Assembly (NCBI GenBank): GCA_026417415.1
Contig: JAOADG010000008.1
Coordinates: 643,612 to 707,611 of the forward strand
Reading direction: 5' to 3'
DNA length: 64,000 bases
Source: a bacterium
GTDB lineage: Bacteria; Electryoneota; JAOADG01
Position numbers and translations under genes: made by a program. Shown piece after piece: positions 1 through 8,210 of this stretch; position 1 is the stretch's first letter; the number at the start of each line of letters is the position of its first letter. The notes under the pieces were generated by a model, which was not told the origin of the DNA, ran no database searches, and was given only the letters and a program-made list of their open reading frames with translations.

Positions 1-1
1 T

Positions 2-589
2 TTATGCGTTGTTCCCAATTGGGGATTTGGTACAGATGTCATCCTTGCTGTTAATCAATCCATATCTGGTGCTGACACATTAGAAGTATTGAAGTTTCGA
101 TCAACGTTTAATTGGTTAGAGTTAAGTCAAACTCAAGGTCAACTATTTTCGAATTTTAGTGATACAATACGATTAACTATTCGAACTACTGATGTTCCAG
201 TTGGCACATGGTTTGCAGATTTACTTTTAAGGCACAATGCTCCCCAACCAAACATTAGAAGAACATTAGTGGTTACGATAAATCCTACTTCAAATAGAGA
301 AGATGATCAAAAACGTGGTATACCCAGTACTTTTGATGTTATTGAAATGTATCCAAATCCGTTTAATTCCTCAATAGTGTTTTTAATATCACTTCCACAC
401 ACAACGGTGCTAAAATTTTCTGTGTTTGATGTGGTTGGCCGTCAGCTACATTTAGAAAATTTACATCTAACTCGTGAAGGATTGCATCGAATCCAATTTT
501 CTAATGAACAGTTAAGCAGTGGTATATATTTTTTCCATTTTGAAACAAACATTGGAAGTAAAATTAAGAAAGGAATACTGATCAAATGA
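2..589 (+). CDS. Secreted protein with C-terminal type A sorting domain (5' truncated by window edge)
   Basis: The reading frame is open from the first bases of the window, so this is the C-terminal part (about 195 residues) of a larger protein; the only internal start is a TTG at 89, which is unlikely to be real. The first half reads as a beta-rich Ig/BACON-like module (NWLELSQTQG followed by TIRLTIRTTDVPVGTW). The last ~85 residues are a Por/T9SS-like sorting tail: an NPFN motif, then a strand-rich FDVVGRQ segment, then SSGIYFF, and a basic end (KIKKGILIK). Such tails direct export across the outer membrane in Bacteroidota and relatives. The catalytic or binding part lies outside the window, so its activity cannot be said. 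Its stop overlaps the start of the next gene by 4 nt. Confidence 0.8.
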   Translation, partial: LCVVPNWGFGTDVILAVNQSISGADTLEVLKFRSTFNWLELSQTQGQLFSNFSDTIRLTIRTTDVPVGTWFADLLLRHNAPQPNIRRTLVVTINPTSNREDDQKRGIPSTFDVIEMYPNPFNSSIVFLISLPHTTVLKFSVFDVVGRQLHLENLHLTREGLHRIQFSNEQLSSGIYFFHFETNIGSKIKKGILIK

Positions 590-1095
590 TAAAATACTAC
601 CTATTTTTTTTACTTTGCTTTTTATTATTGATGAACAACTCTCTTTATTCGCAAGAAGCTGCACCGAAACTGGTCCTAACTGATTTAGAAGGGAATTCTG
701 TTTCCTTAGATACGATATACCCAAAAGGTCCAACAGTTTTAGATTTCTGGGCAACATGGTGTACACCGTGTAAAGAAGCTCTACCACATTTAAACGAAAT
801 CTATGAAAAATATCATAAAGATGGTTTACAAGTATTAGCGATTTCTGTTGATGGCACGAAAACGATGGATAAAGTTTCACCTTTCATTATCAATGAAGGT
901 TATTCATTTAAGGTTTTCATGGATCCAAAATCAGAAGCACTAAAAGCGTTTGGAGGGAAAAATATTCCACATACTGTTTTAGTTGATCGTGCAGGTAAAA
1001 TCGTTTTAACAAAAATTGGATATCTTCCTGGTGATGAAGAAGTATTAGAAAAGAAAATAGTCGAACTACTAAATACTAATGAGAGTCATGAATGA
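586..1095 (+). CDS. TlpA/ResA-like periplasmic thioredoxin-fold protein
   Basis: The protein has 169 residues. An N-terminal hydrophobic signal peptide (about residues 3-22, ending SLYSQ) precedes a thioredoxin fold of the AhpC/TSA-Redoxin type. The active site is WCTPC with Cys59 and Cys62, preceded by VLDFWAT, and the cis-proline loop is NIPHTVLVD. These features fit a periplasmic thiol-disulfide oxidoreductase of the TlpA/ResA group, which reduces disulfides in exported proteins or apocytochromes. It overlaps the sorting-domain protein upstream (ATGA) and the barrel protein downstream (4 nt), so the three are probably co-translated. Its partner is not evident; the neighbouring barrel is an inference from context only. 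Confidence 0.88.
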   Translation: MIKYYLFFLLCFLLLMNNSLYSQEAAPKLVLTDLEGNSVSLDTIYPKGPTVLDFWATWCTPCKEALPHLNEIYEKYHKDGLQVLAISVDGTKTMDKVSPFIINEGYSFKVFMDPKSEALKAFGGKNIPHTVLVDRAGKIVLTKIGYLPGDEEVLEKKIVELLNTNESHE

Positions 1096-2597
1096 AGAAT
1101 TTGATATTATTATTGTTATTCGGAACTTTCTTTACAATTTCTCATGCGTTAGAAACTTCCAATGTGTCAGTGACGTTATCCGATAGAATGATATGGTCTG
1201 ATGGTACTGAAAAGTTAATGACATCTGGTCAAAGTAAGAAAATTTCTTACTTTGAAAACTATTTAGATGGTCGCTTTTCTTTTGGACAAAAAATTACCAC
1301 AGGTATTCGCTTTTCTACTTTACAACCGTCTTATTGGGGTGAACGAACACAAGGATTAAGTGCCATTGATAAACGATGGTTACGGTACAGTAAAGATAAG
1401 TTCAATATTACTATAGGAAACACTTACACAGTTTGGGGTCGCGGCTTAGTTTTAGCGTTAATTGAAGATTTTGAACAAGGATTAGATTCTGGTGTTGATG
1501 GTGTCTTAATCAATTATAACTTAGAAAATCTTCAAATTGAAGCGATACGAGGGAGGTCTGAACTTGATCCTGCAGGTTATACCAAACCGAATGATATACA
1601 AGGTGCAAGTATTCAATACAATGTGAAAAATACAAAAATATCCACTTCCTTTTTACAAACCTTACCAGAAAATTATCCAGATATAAGAACTAGTGGTGTC
1701 AGCTTTCAAACTCAGCAATATCTTCAAAACGTAGGTACATTGTCATTTTTTTGGGAAGGTAGTTGGCAAGCAGAAGCCAATACTAACAACGTCAATCGTG
1801 GATGGTTTTCAACGATTAGTTTCGCAAGAAAAGGTTTCTCTTTACAAGTTGATTACAAAGATTATCAATTCCGATTAGTTCACGGGAATTTACTTCCCTA
1901 TCAATCACCTCCAGTTGTTTTAAAAGAACTTATTTCAAAAACAATGTCTTCTCACCCTCACAATCCAAAGTACGATGATGAAATTGGTTGGCAAACTGAA
2001 ATCCATTACAAACCATTAAAAACCATTGAAATCATCGGATATACTGGTCATAGTTCATCCCATCATGAATCTCCGATTCCATCATTAGAGCAAAAAGATT
2101 CTCCTTTTATAGAACATATGGCAGAAGTTCAATGGAAAATCACGAAAAAACAAAATATTCGTTTACAATATGCAACAAGACAAGAAACTTTGTGGAATTC
2201 CTATTTTCAAGTTCCTTCAATTTGGAATCAAAGAAAAGGTTTTTTAGTTGGAGTGCAAACAGGTTTAACCAAGCGGTTTAATGTTGAATTGATTTCTGAA
2301 CAGATGTTCACAAAAGATAAAATCAAAAAACAATCCATACGTGATGGTTATTATAATGCCACTATTTCGTTATCAGGAAAAGGCTCTATTGCTTTCCTAA
2401 TGGAAACTACCAATGATAAAAACGAAATGAGTGGTCCAAATTGGTTTGCATTGGAAGCGAACTATCAGGTACAACCGGGAGTGCAACTTCAGTTATTTAC
2501 TGGTAAACAAAGAGGCGGTATTGTTTGTAGTAGTGGTAGATGTAGACCAGTCAATCCTTTTCAAGGGGTTCGTGTAAGTGTCGAAATCAACTTCTAA
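1092..2597 (+). CDS. Predicted outer-membrane beta-barrel protein (DUF6029-like)
   Basis: The protein has 501 residues with a clear signal peptide (MKNLILLLLFGTFFTISHA). The rest is a long run of alternating amphipathic strands rich in Tyr, Trp, Gln and Asn. Features include IGNTYTVWGRGLVLALIEDF near residue 120 and a final strand ending in Phe (VRVSVEINF), as expected of a barrel inserted by BamA. The early part resembles DUF6029 proteins of Bacteroidota, but the family assignment is from memory of the pattern and not certain. Two Cys near the C-terminus (CSSGRC) may form a disulfide, which would fit the TlpA-like gene immediately upstream. It overlaps selA by 20 nt. Function unknown. Confidence 0.7.
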   Translation: MKNLILLLLFGTFFTISHALETSNVSVTLSDRMIWSDGTEKLMTSGQSKKISYFENYLDGRFSFGQKITTGIRFSTLQPSYWGERTQGLSAIDKRWLRYSKDKFNITIGNTYTVWGRGLVLALIEDFEQGLDSGVDGVLINYNLENLQIEAIRGRSELDPAGYTKPNDIQGASIQYNVKNTKISTSFLQTLPENYPDIRTSGVSFQTQQYLQNVGTLSFFWEGSWQAEANTNNVNRGWFSTISFARKGFSLQVDYKDYQFRLVHGNLLPYQSPPVVLKELISKTMSSHPHNPKYDDEIGWQTEIHYKPLKTIEIIGYTGHSSSHHESPIPSLEQKDSPFIEHMAEVQWKITKKQNIRLQYATRQETLWNSYFQVPSIWNQRKGFLVGVQTGLTKRFNVELISEQMFTKDKIKKQSIRDGYYNATISLSGKGSIAFLMETTNDKNEMSGPNWFALEANYQVQPGVQLQLFTGKQRGGIVCSSGRCRPVNPFQGVRVSVEINF

Positions 2598-3945
2598 TCA
2601 ATATCCTGTAGCAGTTGGTAAACTAATAGAACATCCCTCCATTCAAAAGCTTTCTGTTAAATACGATATCCTATTAAAATTGTGTCGAGAAGAAATAGAA
2701 CGACAAAGACGAGAGGGTGTACCCAATCATTCGCTTGAAGTCGCTGTGAAAAACGTTACTCATCAAGTTGAAATTTTATTACAGCCCTCTTTTCCAAAGG
2801 TTCTAAATGGAACGGGAATACTTTTACACACTGGTTTAGGACGTGCAGTGTTACCCAAAGAAGCACTAATATCATTAGAAAATGCATCACAAAACTGCTT
2901 ATTAGAAATAGATCCTGTTCGCGGTGTACGTGGAGATCGTTGGAAGTCAATTGAGAAAAAGTTAACCTACTTATTAGATGTTGAAGCAGCGTTAGTTACA
3001 AATAATTGTGCTTCTGCAGTTTTATTAGTGTTAAGTACATTAGCCAACAAAAAAGAAGTGATTATTAGTAGAAGTGAATTGGTTGAAATTGGTGGAAGTT
3101 TTAGAATGCCAGATGTTATATCAGCAGCTGGAGTTAAAAGAATTGAAGTTGGGACTACGAATAGGGTGCGACTTGATGATTACGAAAAAGCAATTCATTC
3201 TAAGACGGCTGCTATTTTAAAAGTGCATCCATCCAACTACCGAATTGTAGGATTTACAGAATCTCCAACTTTGCAAGAACTTAAACAACTTGCATTACAT
3301 TACAATATATTCCTAATTGAGGATTTAGGAAATGGTTTATTATTAAATTTAGAAGATTACTTTTTACCGTATGAGACAACAGTTCAAGAAAGTGTGAAAG
3401 TTGGAGTAGATGTGATCACTTTTTCAGGTGACAAATGTTTCGGTGGTCCACAAGCAGGAATCATTGTTGGAAAATCTGAATTGATCCATAAATGCAAAAA
3501 ACATCCAGTACTACGCGCTGTACGTCCTTGTAAATTAACGTTGTCTGCTTTGGATGCAACATTGAATTTGTGGTTGCAAAATCAAACGAATTCCATTCCA
3601 TTTGTAAAGCAGATTTCAGCATCTATTGATGATCTTCGAAAACGAGCAACCTTTATTACCGCTTCCCTAAAGTATAGAACTATTCCGATCACTATAGAAC
3701 AATGTGATGGGTTTATTGGTTCTGGTGCAGTACCACAACAGGCAATTTCAGATATAGCAATCGTTATACATCCGAAAAAAAAACATGTAAGCCGTATCGC
3801 ACAAATGTTACGGTTACAAAGCCCAGCCCTATTTTCAGAAATACACAATGAAAAAATATTTATACATTTACGAACTGTTGATCCAAGTGATGATCCTGTT
3901 TTACAGTCCATATTAGATAACACATTAAAGAGTATTTCACAATGA
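2578..3945 (+). CDS. selA: L-seryl-tRNA(Sec) selenium transferase SelA
   Basis: The protein has 455 residues, close to the usual ~460. SelA is a PLP enzyme that converts Ser-tRNA(Sec) to Sec-tRNA(Sec) with selenophosphate. The family signature is plain: GILLHTGLGRAVLP near residue 80, SRSELVEIGGSFRMPD, VGTTNR, HPSNYRIVGFTE, and the PLP-lysine loop FSGDKCFGGPQAGI with Lys286. The start is GTG at 2578, with AAGGGG about 9 nt upstream, inside the end of the barrel gene. It overlaps nfeD by 4 nt. No selB, selC or selD is present in the window, so use of selenocysteine must be confirmed elsewhere in the genome. I saw no adjacent frame pair split by an in-frame TGA that would mark a local selenoprotein. 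Confidence 0.93.
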   Translation: MSKSTSNQYPVAVGKLIEHPSIQKLSVKYDILLKLCREEIERQRREGVPNHSLEVAVKNVTHQVEILLQPSFPKVLNGTGILLHTGLGRAVLPKEALISLENASQNCLLEIDPVRGVRGDRWKSIEKKLTYLLDVEAALVTNNCASAVLLVLSTLANKKEVIISRSELVEIGGSFRMPDVISAAGVKRIEVGTTNRVRLDDYEKAIHSKTAAILKVHPSNYRIVGFTESPTLQELKQLALHYNIFLIEDLGNGLLLNLEDYFLPYETTVQESVKVGVDVITFSGDKCFGGPQAGIIVGKSELIHKCKKHPVLRAVRPCKLTLSALDATLNLWLQNQTNSIPFVKQISASIDDLRKRATFITASLKYRTIPITIEQCDGFIGSGAVPQQAISDIAIVIHPKKKHVSRIAQMLRLQSPALFSEIHNEKIFIHLRTVDPSDDPVLQSILDNTLKSISQ

Positions 3946-5225
3946 AGGTTTATTGTTTTTTAATCATTTACTTCTTTATCGCTATCAGCATTCATGCACA
4001 ACCAATAGTTGTATTTGAGTATCAAGGTACGATAGGGCCTGTCGCTGAACTACAGTTAAAGCGAAGTATTGATTATGCGAAAGAGAAAGATGCATTACTA
4101 CTTATTTACTGTTTAGATACTCCTGGTGGTTTACTATCCACAACCAGAAGTATGGTGCAAACGATTTTAAATTCCTCAATTCCCATCGTCGTTTATATTT
4201 CTCCAAGTGGAGCACATGCTGGTTCTGCAGGTGTGTTTCTTACTTTAGCAGCACATTATTCTGCTATGGCACCAGGTACAAACTTAGGTTCTGCACATCC
4301 AGTACAACTTACTGGTACTGCGACAGATTCAATACAAGGTCCGATGAAAGATAAAGTTCTAAACGATGCTATCGCTCAAATCAAAACCATTGCAAAATTA
4401 AGAAATAGAAATGTGGATTGGGCTGTAAAAGCAGTTACAGAATCAATTTCGTCCACAGAAGTTGAAGCAGAAAGTTTAAACGTAGTTGATACGATTGCTA
4501 CAAATGTTCGTGATTTGGTGAATAAATTAAATGGAAAAAGGTTTTTGTTAAAAGATTCTACTGAACTAAGTGTAACAATTTCTGTTCCAAAATTTTACTA
4601 TAGAAAATCAAGTTTTACTGATAAACTTTTACAGTTTTTATCGGATCCAAATATAGCTTATATCTTAATAGCTCTTGGTTTTTATGGTTTACTGTTTGAA
4701 TTACAAAATCCGGGTGCACTTTGGCCAGGAATTATTGGCGCAATTTGTTTAATTCTTGCTTTTTTATCATTTCAAGTCCTCCCTGTAAACCTTGCAGGAG
4801 TTATTCTGCTCGTTTCGGCTTTTATTCTGTTTGCATTAGAAGTGAAGATTGTAAGTAAAGGTGCGTTTACTTTTGGTGGTATCGTTGCACTTGTTTTAGG
4901 TTCATTACTATTGTTTGAATTACCTGAAGATATGCCAGGAATTAAATGGTCTGTTATTGCAGGAGTATTAGTTACCACTGTGCTGTTTTTTGTTTTTGTG
5001 GTTTCTATGGCAGCCAAAGCATTAAAATCAAGAGTTGTGACCGGATTAGAGGGATTGATAGGGGAAGAAGGAATAGCTTTATCTGATTTTGAGAATACGG
5101 GACAAGTGTTTATCCATGGCGAAATTTGGAACGCTATTGCTAAACAATCTGTTCATAAAGATGAGAAAGTTCGTGTTATTTCAGTAAAGGATAACAATTG
5201 TTTGATCATTGATAAAGCCGAGTAA
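3942..5225 (+). CDS. NfeD-family membrane-bound serine protease (ClpP class)
   Basis: The protein has 427 residues. A signal peptide (to about residue 19) leads into a ClpP/SppA-like protease domain with LDTPGG, then GAHAGSAGVFL containing the likely nucleophile Ser95. The catalytic Lys is probably Lys136 or Lys138, matching the Ser-Lys dyad spacing of the archaeal NfeD protease. Four or five membrane spans follow (about 235-365), and a soluble OB-fold NfeD domain closes the protein (about 370-425, GLIGEEGIALSDFENTGQVF). Long NfeD proteins cleave membrane proteins such as stomatin partners; no stomatin gene lies next door. The stop overlaps the comEC start by 1 nt. Confidence 0.9.
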   Translation: MKVYCFLIIYFFIAISIHAQPIVVFEYQGTIGPVAELQLKRSIDYAKEKDALLLIYCLDTPGGLLSTTRSMVQTILNSSIPIVVYISPSGAHAGSAGVFLTLAAHYSAMAPGTNLGSAHPVQLTGTATDSIQGPMKDKVLNDAIAQIKTIAKLRNRNVDWAVKAVTESISSTEVEAESLNVVDTIATNVRDLVNKLNGKRFLLKDSTELSVTISVPKFYYRKSSFTDKLLQFLSDPNIAYILIALGFYGLLFELQNPGALWPGIIGAICLILAFLSFQVLPVNLAGVILLVSAFILFALEVKIVSKGAFTFGGIVALVLGSLLLFELPEDMPGIKWSVIAGVLVTTVLFFVFVVSMAAKALKSRVVTGLEGLIGEEGIALSDFENTGQVFIHGEIWNAIAKQSVHKDEKVRVISVKDNNCLIIDKAE

Positions 5226-7216
5226 TGCCGATTTTTCTTTTTTTCATCGGAACTGCAACATTTATAGGCATTTTATTCGGTTATTATTTTCCTTTTTCTA
5301 CATTCTATTTAGTTAATGCTGTATTACTATTCATTTTTGTTTTAAGTTTACTTCTTTTAAGAAAGAATTTTGTCCCTTCTACTTTTATCAATGGACTATT
5401 GGTGTTAACTCTCCTGTTATCTGTTGCACACTATCATTCTACTAAAAACAATCCAATTTTACCTTCAAATACTAAAATTCATGTAATCTCTAAAATCGTA
5501 GTTTTAACAGATCCTGTTCGTACTCATTATGGTTATTCATTTTTAGCAAACTTGCCTTTGCAAAATCAATGGTATCGTGTTGAATGTCGGACCAATATTT
5601 TTATCGGTGGTGTTTACAAAAACGATGAATTAAATATCATCGGTGAATTGGTTGGATATGATAGCATTTATAGTTATTCCCTATTGAATCCTCTATTTCG
5701 CTCAAAATCTTATGGAACGATAGGTTATATAAACATCAAAAAAATAAAACAAAAAACATTTCATCACAGTTTACTTAAAGAAAGATTATTTGATTTTCGA
5801 GATTGGGTTCATCTAAAATGCCACCGAATACTTTCCGAAAAAGTTCCTTCAAATATTGTCCCTTTGATAGAATCATTATTGTTTGGGAACTATCAAGAAA
5901 TCGGTGATGATAACGTTGCAAGTTTTCGTAGAACCGGCTTAGTGCATTTACTTGCATTATCAGGATTGCAGATAGCATTTCTATGGGGCATTCTTGAAGT
6001 AATAACCAGTATTTTAGGTTTACGATTTGTTGTGAGGCAATGGGCAATTCTTTTAGGTTTCTTGTTTTATAGATTTTTAGTAGCCGATGTTTCTTCAATA
6101 GATCGAGCGATATTAATGTCCTCGTGGTTTATTTTAGCAAGATTATTAGGCAGACCGACTAAACCATTACAAATATTAGGTGGTTCACTTTTATTCATGT
6201 GTTTATGGAAACCAGAGGATGCGATTACACCAGGATTTCAATTAAGTTATGCAGGTGTGCTTGGGTTAATCATTGGAAATGATGTTTACAAAAAGTGGAA
6301 AGAAAATGGGTTACTTAAAAATTCTTGGTACCACAACTTGATCAGGGTCATTCTTGTAAGTGTTTGTGCAACTTTAACAACTTCACCTATAGTGGTTTAT
6401 CATTTCGGTTATCTTTCACTAATTTCCATTTTACTAAACATCGTTGCTATACCAATCACTAGCATGCTTTTTATTGGAACAGTGTTTACTCTTTTGGTCT
6501 ATCCATTTCATCATATGGACTGGATAGGTTTAGGAACTGGGTGCTTAGGTGAATTGTTAATGAGTTTGGCAAAGATTCCAGCACCTTTGTTTCTATTAGG
6601 AACACGTCAATTTGTTATAATTTTTCTATTGTCTATTTCACTTTTGGTTTCATTCTCAATACTTGCAAGCAGAAAACCAAAATATACAATCATTCCATTT
6701 GTTTTTGCATTGAGTATATTCATATTGACGTATAGAAAGAGTGATATTCCATTTCGCAATTACAAACACGATATTTACCCTATTAAAAAGAATGAGTTCG
6801 TTTCTGTGATTTATTCAAGTGATGAATTTCGTAAATTGTCTCAATTGTGGTTAAGAGAGTGTCCCTATTATCATTGTCATATCATAGTTTTGGATAATTC
6901 AATGGATATTAATCCTTTCCCAGAGATCTTTTCAATAGTAAATTTGAATCTGTTAACAAGAAATGTCCATTACTATTTTTCTAATCACGCCAGTTGGACT
7001 ACACTGACAACAAATGAAAATGATGAAATTACTTTTTTTAGTGGTTATTTAACTGTCAGGGATACTTCCTATCTTTATATCAATCGTGCACTATCCGATG
7101 AATTGTGGAAATTAGGATGGATTCAAGATTTTCCTAAAAGCGTTAGACAAGTTATATCTGATTCACTTGTTTCATCAGATGCGAGATGGCTGATTTATAG
7201 ATGGAATAAAAAGTAA
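5225..7216 (+). CDS. comEC: ComEC/Rec2-family DNA uptake channel protein, lacking an evident metallo-beta-lactamase domain
   Basis: The protein has 663 residues. The N-terminus has three or so membrane spans (about 1-70), followed by the DUF4131/OB-like region and the Competence domain (about 205-475) with many spans. The hallmark RRTGLVHLLALSGLQIAF is seen near residue 235; most homologues have His where this one has Gln (LSGLQ). ComEC forms the inner-membrane channel for single-stranded DNA in transformation. After about residue 500 the sequence is soluble for ~160 residues but carries no HxHxDH metallo-beta-lactamase motif that I can see, so it is a short form or has replaced that domain. 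Other competence genes are not in the window. Confidence 0.85.
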   Translation: MPIFLFFIGTATFIGILFGYYFPFSTFYLVNAVLLFIFVLSLLLLRKNFVPSTFINGLLVLTLLLSVAHYHSTKNNPILPSNTKIHVISKIVVLTDPVRTHYGYSFLANLPLQNQWYRVECRTNIFIGGVYKNDELNIIGELVGYDSIYSYSLLNPLFRSKSYGTIGYINIKKIKQKTFHHSLLKERLFDFRDWVHLKCHRILSEKVPSNIVPLIESLLFGNYQEIGDDNVASFRRTGLVHLLALSGLQIAFLWGILEVITSILGLRFVVRQWAILLGFLFYRFLVADVSSIDRAILMSSWFILARLLGRPTKPLQILGGSLLFMCLWKPEDAITPGFQLSYAGVLGLIIGNDVYKKWKENGLLKNSWYHNLIRVILVSVCATLTTSPIVVYHFGYLSLISILLNIVAIPITSMLFIGTVFTLLVYPFHHMDWIGLGTGCLGELLMSLAKIPAPLFLLGTRQFVIIFLLSISLLVSFSILASRKPKYTIIPFVFALSIFILTYRKSDIPFRNYKHDIYPIKKNEFVSVIYSSDEFRKLSQLWLRECPYYHCHIIVLDNSMDINPFPEIFSIVNLNLLTRNVHYYFSNHASWTTLTTNENDEITFFSGYLTVRDTSYLYINRALSDELWKLGWIQDFPKSVRQVISDSLVSSDARWLIYRWNKK

Positions 7217-7231
7217 AACTCTGAAACGATT

Positions 7232-7852
7232 ATGGATCCTTTTCCCAATTGGTCAGTTGAAAATCAATTCTGGTCAGAAAATGAGATCATTGCAGGTATT
7301 GACGAAGCAGGCCGAGGTCCATTAGCAGGACCTGTTGTTGTTGCAGCTGTGGTTTTTTCAAAAGAAGTAAAAATAGATGGATTAAAAGATTCGAAGAAGT
7401 TATCACAAAAGAAAAGGGAAAAACTTTTTTATGAAATAATATCTCTTGCTGACAGTTATTCTATTTGTGCGGTGGGTTCAGATCTTATCGATAGATGCAA
7501 CATTCTAAATGCAACATATACTGCCATGCAACGAGCATTATCTTCATTACATTTACAACCTTCTCTTGTCTTGGTTGATGGATTAAAAGCAAGAATTCCT
7601 TATAAACAAATTCCTATTGTAAAAGGCGATGTAAAAGTTGCTTCAATTGCGGCAGCTTCAATTTTAGCAAAAGTGCAACGTGATAAAATGATGAAATTTT
7701 ATAGTCGGATGTATCCCAATTATGAATTTGAAAAACATAAAGGATACCCAACGAAAGTTCATAAAAAATTACTCTCACAGTTTGCACCATCTCCAATTCA
7801 TCGTAAAACTTTTCGCTTAATTGATGAGTCAGAATTTGAATTTAAAGCGTGA
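7232..7852 (+). CDS. rnhB: Ribonuclease HII
   Basis: The protein has 206 residues, the usual length. RNase HII cleaves the RNA strand of RNA-DNA hybrids and removes misincorporated ribonucleotides. Signature segments are IAGIDEAGRGPLAGPVVVAA (catalytic Asp24 and Glu25), LKDSKKLSQKKRE, LVLVDGL, and GDVKVASIAAASILAKVQRD with a further acidic residue. The C-terminal HKGYPTKVH segment is typical. It sits 15 nt after comEC, and the last ~30 nt overlap yraN, an association common in many bacteria. Confidence 0.96.
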   Translation: MDPFPNWSVENQFWSENEIIAGIDEAGRGPLAGPVVVAAVVFSKEVKIDGLKDSKKLSQKKREKLFYEIISLADSYSICAVGSDLIDRCNILNATYTAMQRALSSLHLQPSLVLVDGLKARIPYKQIPIVKGDVKVASIAAASILAKVQRDKMMKFYSRMYPNYEFEKHKGYPTKVHKKLLSQFAPSPIHRKTFRLIDESEFEFKA

Positions 7853-8210
7853 ATGGAAAGCCGTAGAGGTACTTGCAGATTTCTGGTTAAGAAAACAAGG
7901 ATTGATTTGTATCGCACGCAATCTAAAATTAACAAAAGGAGAAATTGATTGGTTAGGTTGGGAAAACAATAGTTTAGTTATAATTGAAGTAAAAGCAAGT
8001 TGTGTGAATCCTTTTATCGCATCTAACCGAGTAGATAAAAAGAAAAAGCTAAAATTAATTTCTTGCGTACAAGAACTTTTAACGAATCCAGAATATAAAA
8101 AAGCAGATGAAGTTAAAATTGAGTTACTTCTTGCACTCCTTAAAAACAACACTTGGTGTTTTGAACGTATTCCAATTGATTTCCATGATGTTGAGGAAAA
8201 CTGCTTGTAG
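7824..8210 (+). CDS. YraN/UPF0102-family predicted endonuclease
   Basis: The protein has 128 residues from ATG 7824 (a TTG at 7821 is also possible). The core has the restriction-endonuclease-like fold motif GEIDWLGWENNSLVIIEVKA, that is, Asp, Glu and Lys of a PD-(D/E)XK site. An aromatic/arginine-rich segment with RNL lies just before it. The family is widespread and sits near rnhB as here; its cellular role is poorly defined, though DNA processing is suspected. It overlaps rnhB by 29 nt and the next gene by about 26 nt, implying translational coupling. Confidence 0.9.
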   Translation: MSQNLNLKREWKAVEVLADFWLRKQGLICIARNLKLTKGEIDWLGWENNSLVIIEVKASCVNPFIASNRVDKKKKLKLISCVQELLTNPEYKKADEVKIELLLALLKNNTWCFERIPIDFHDVEENCL

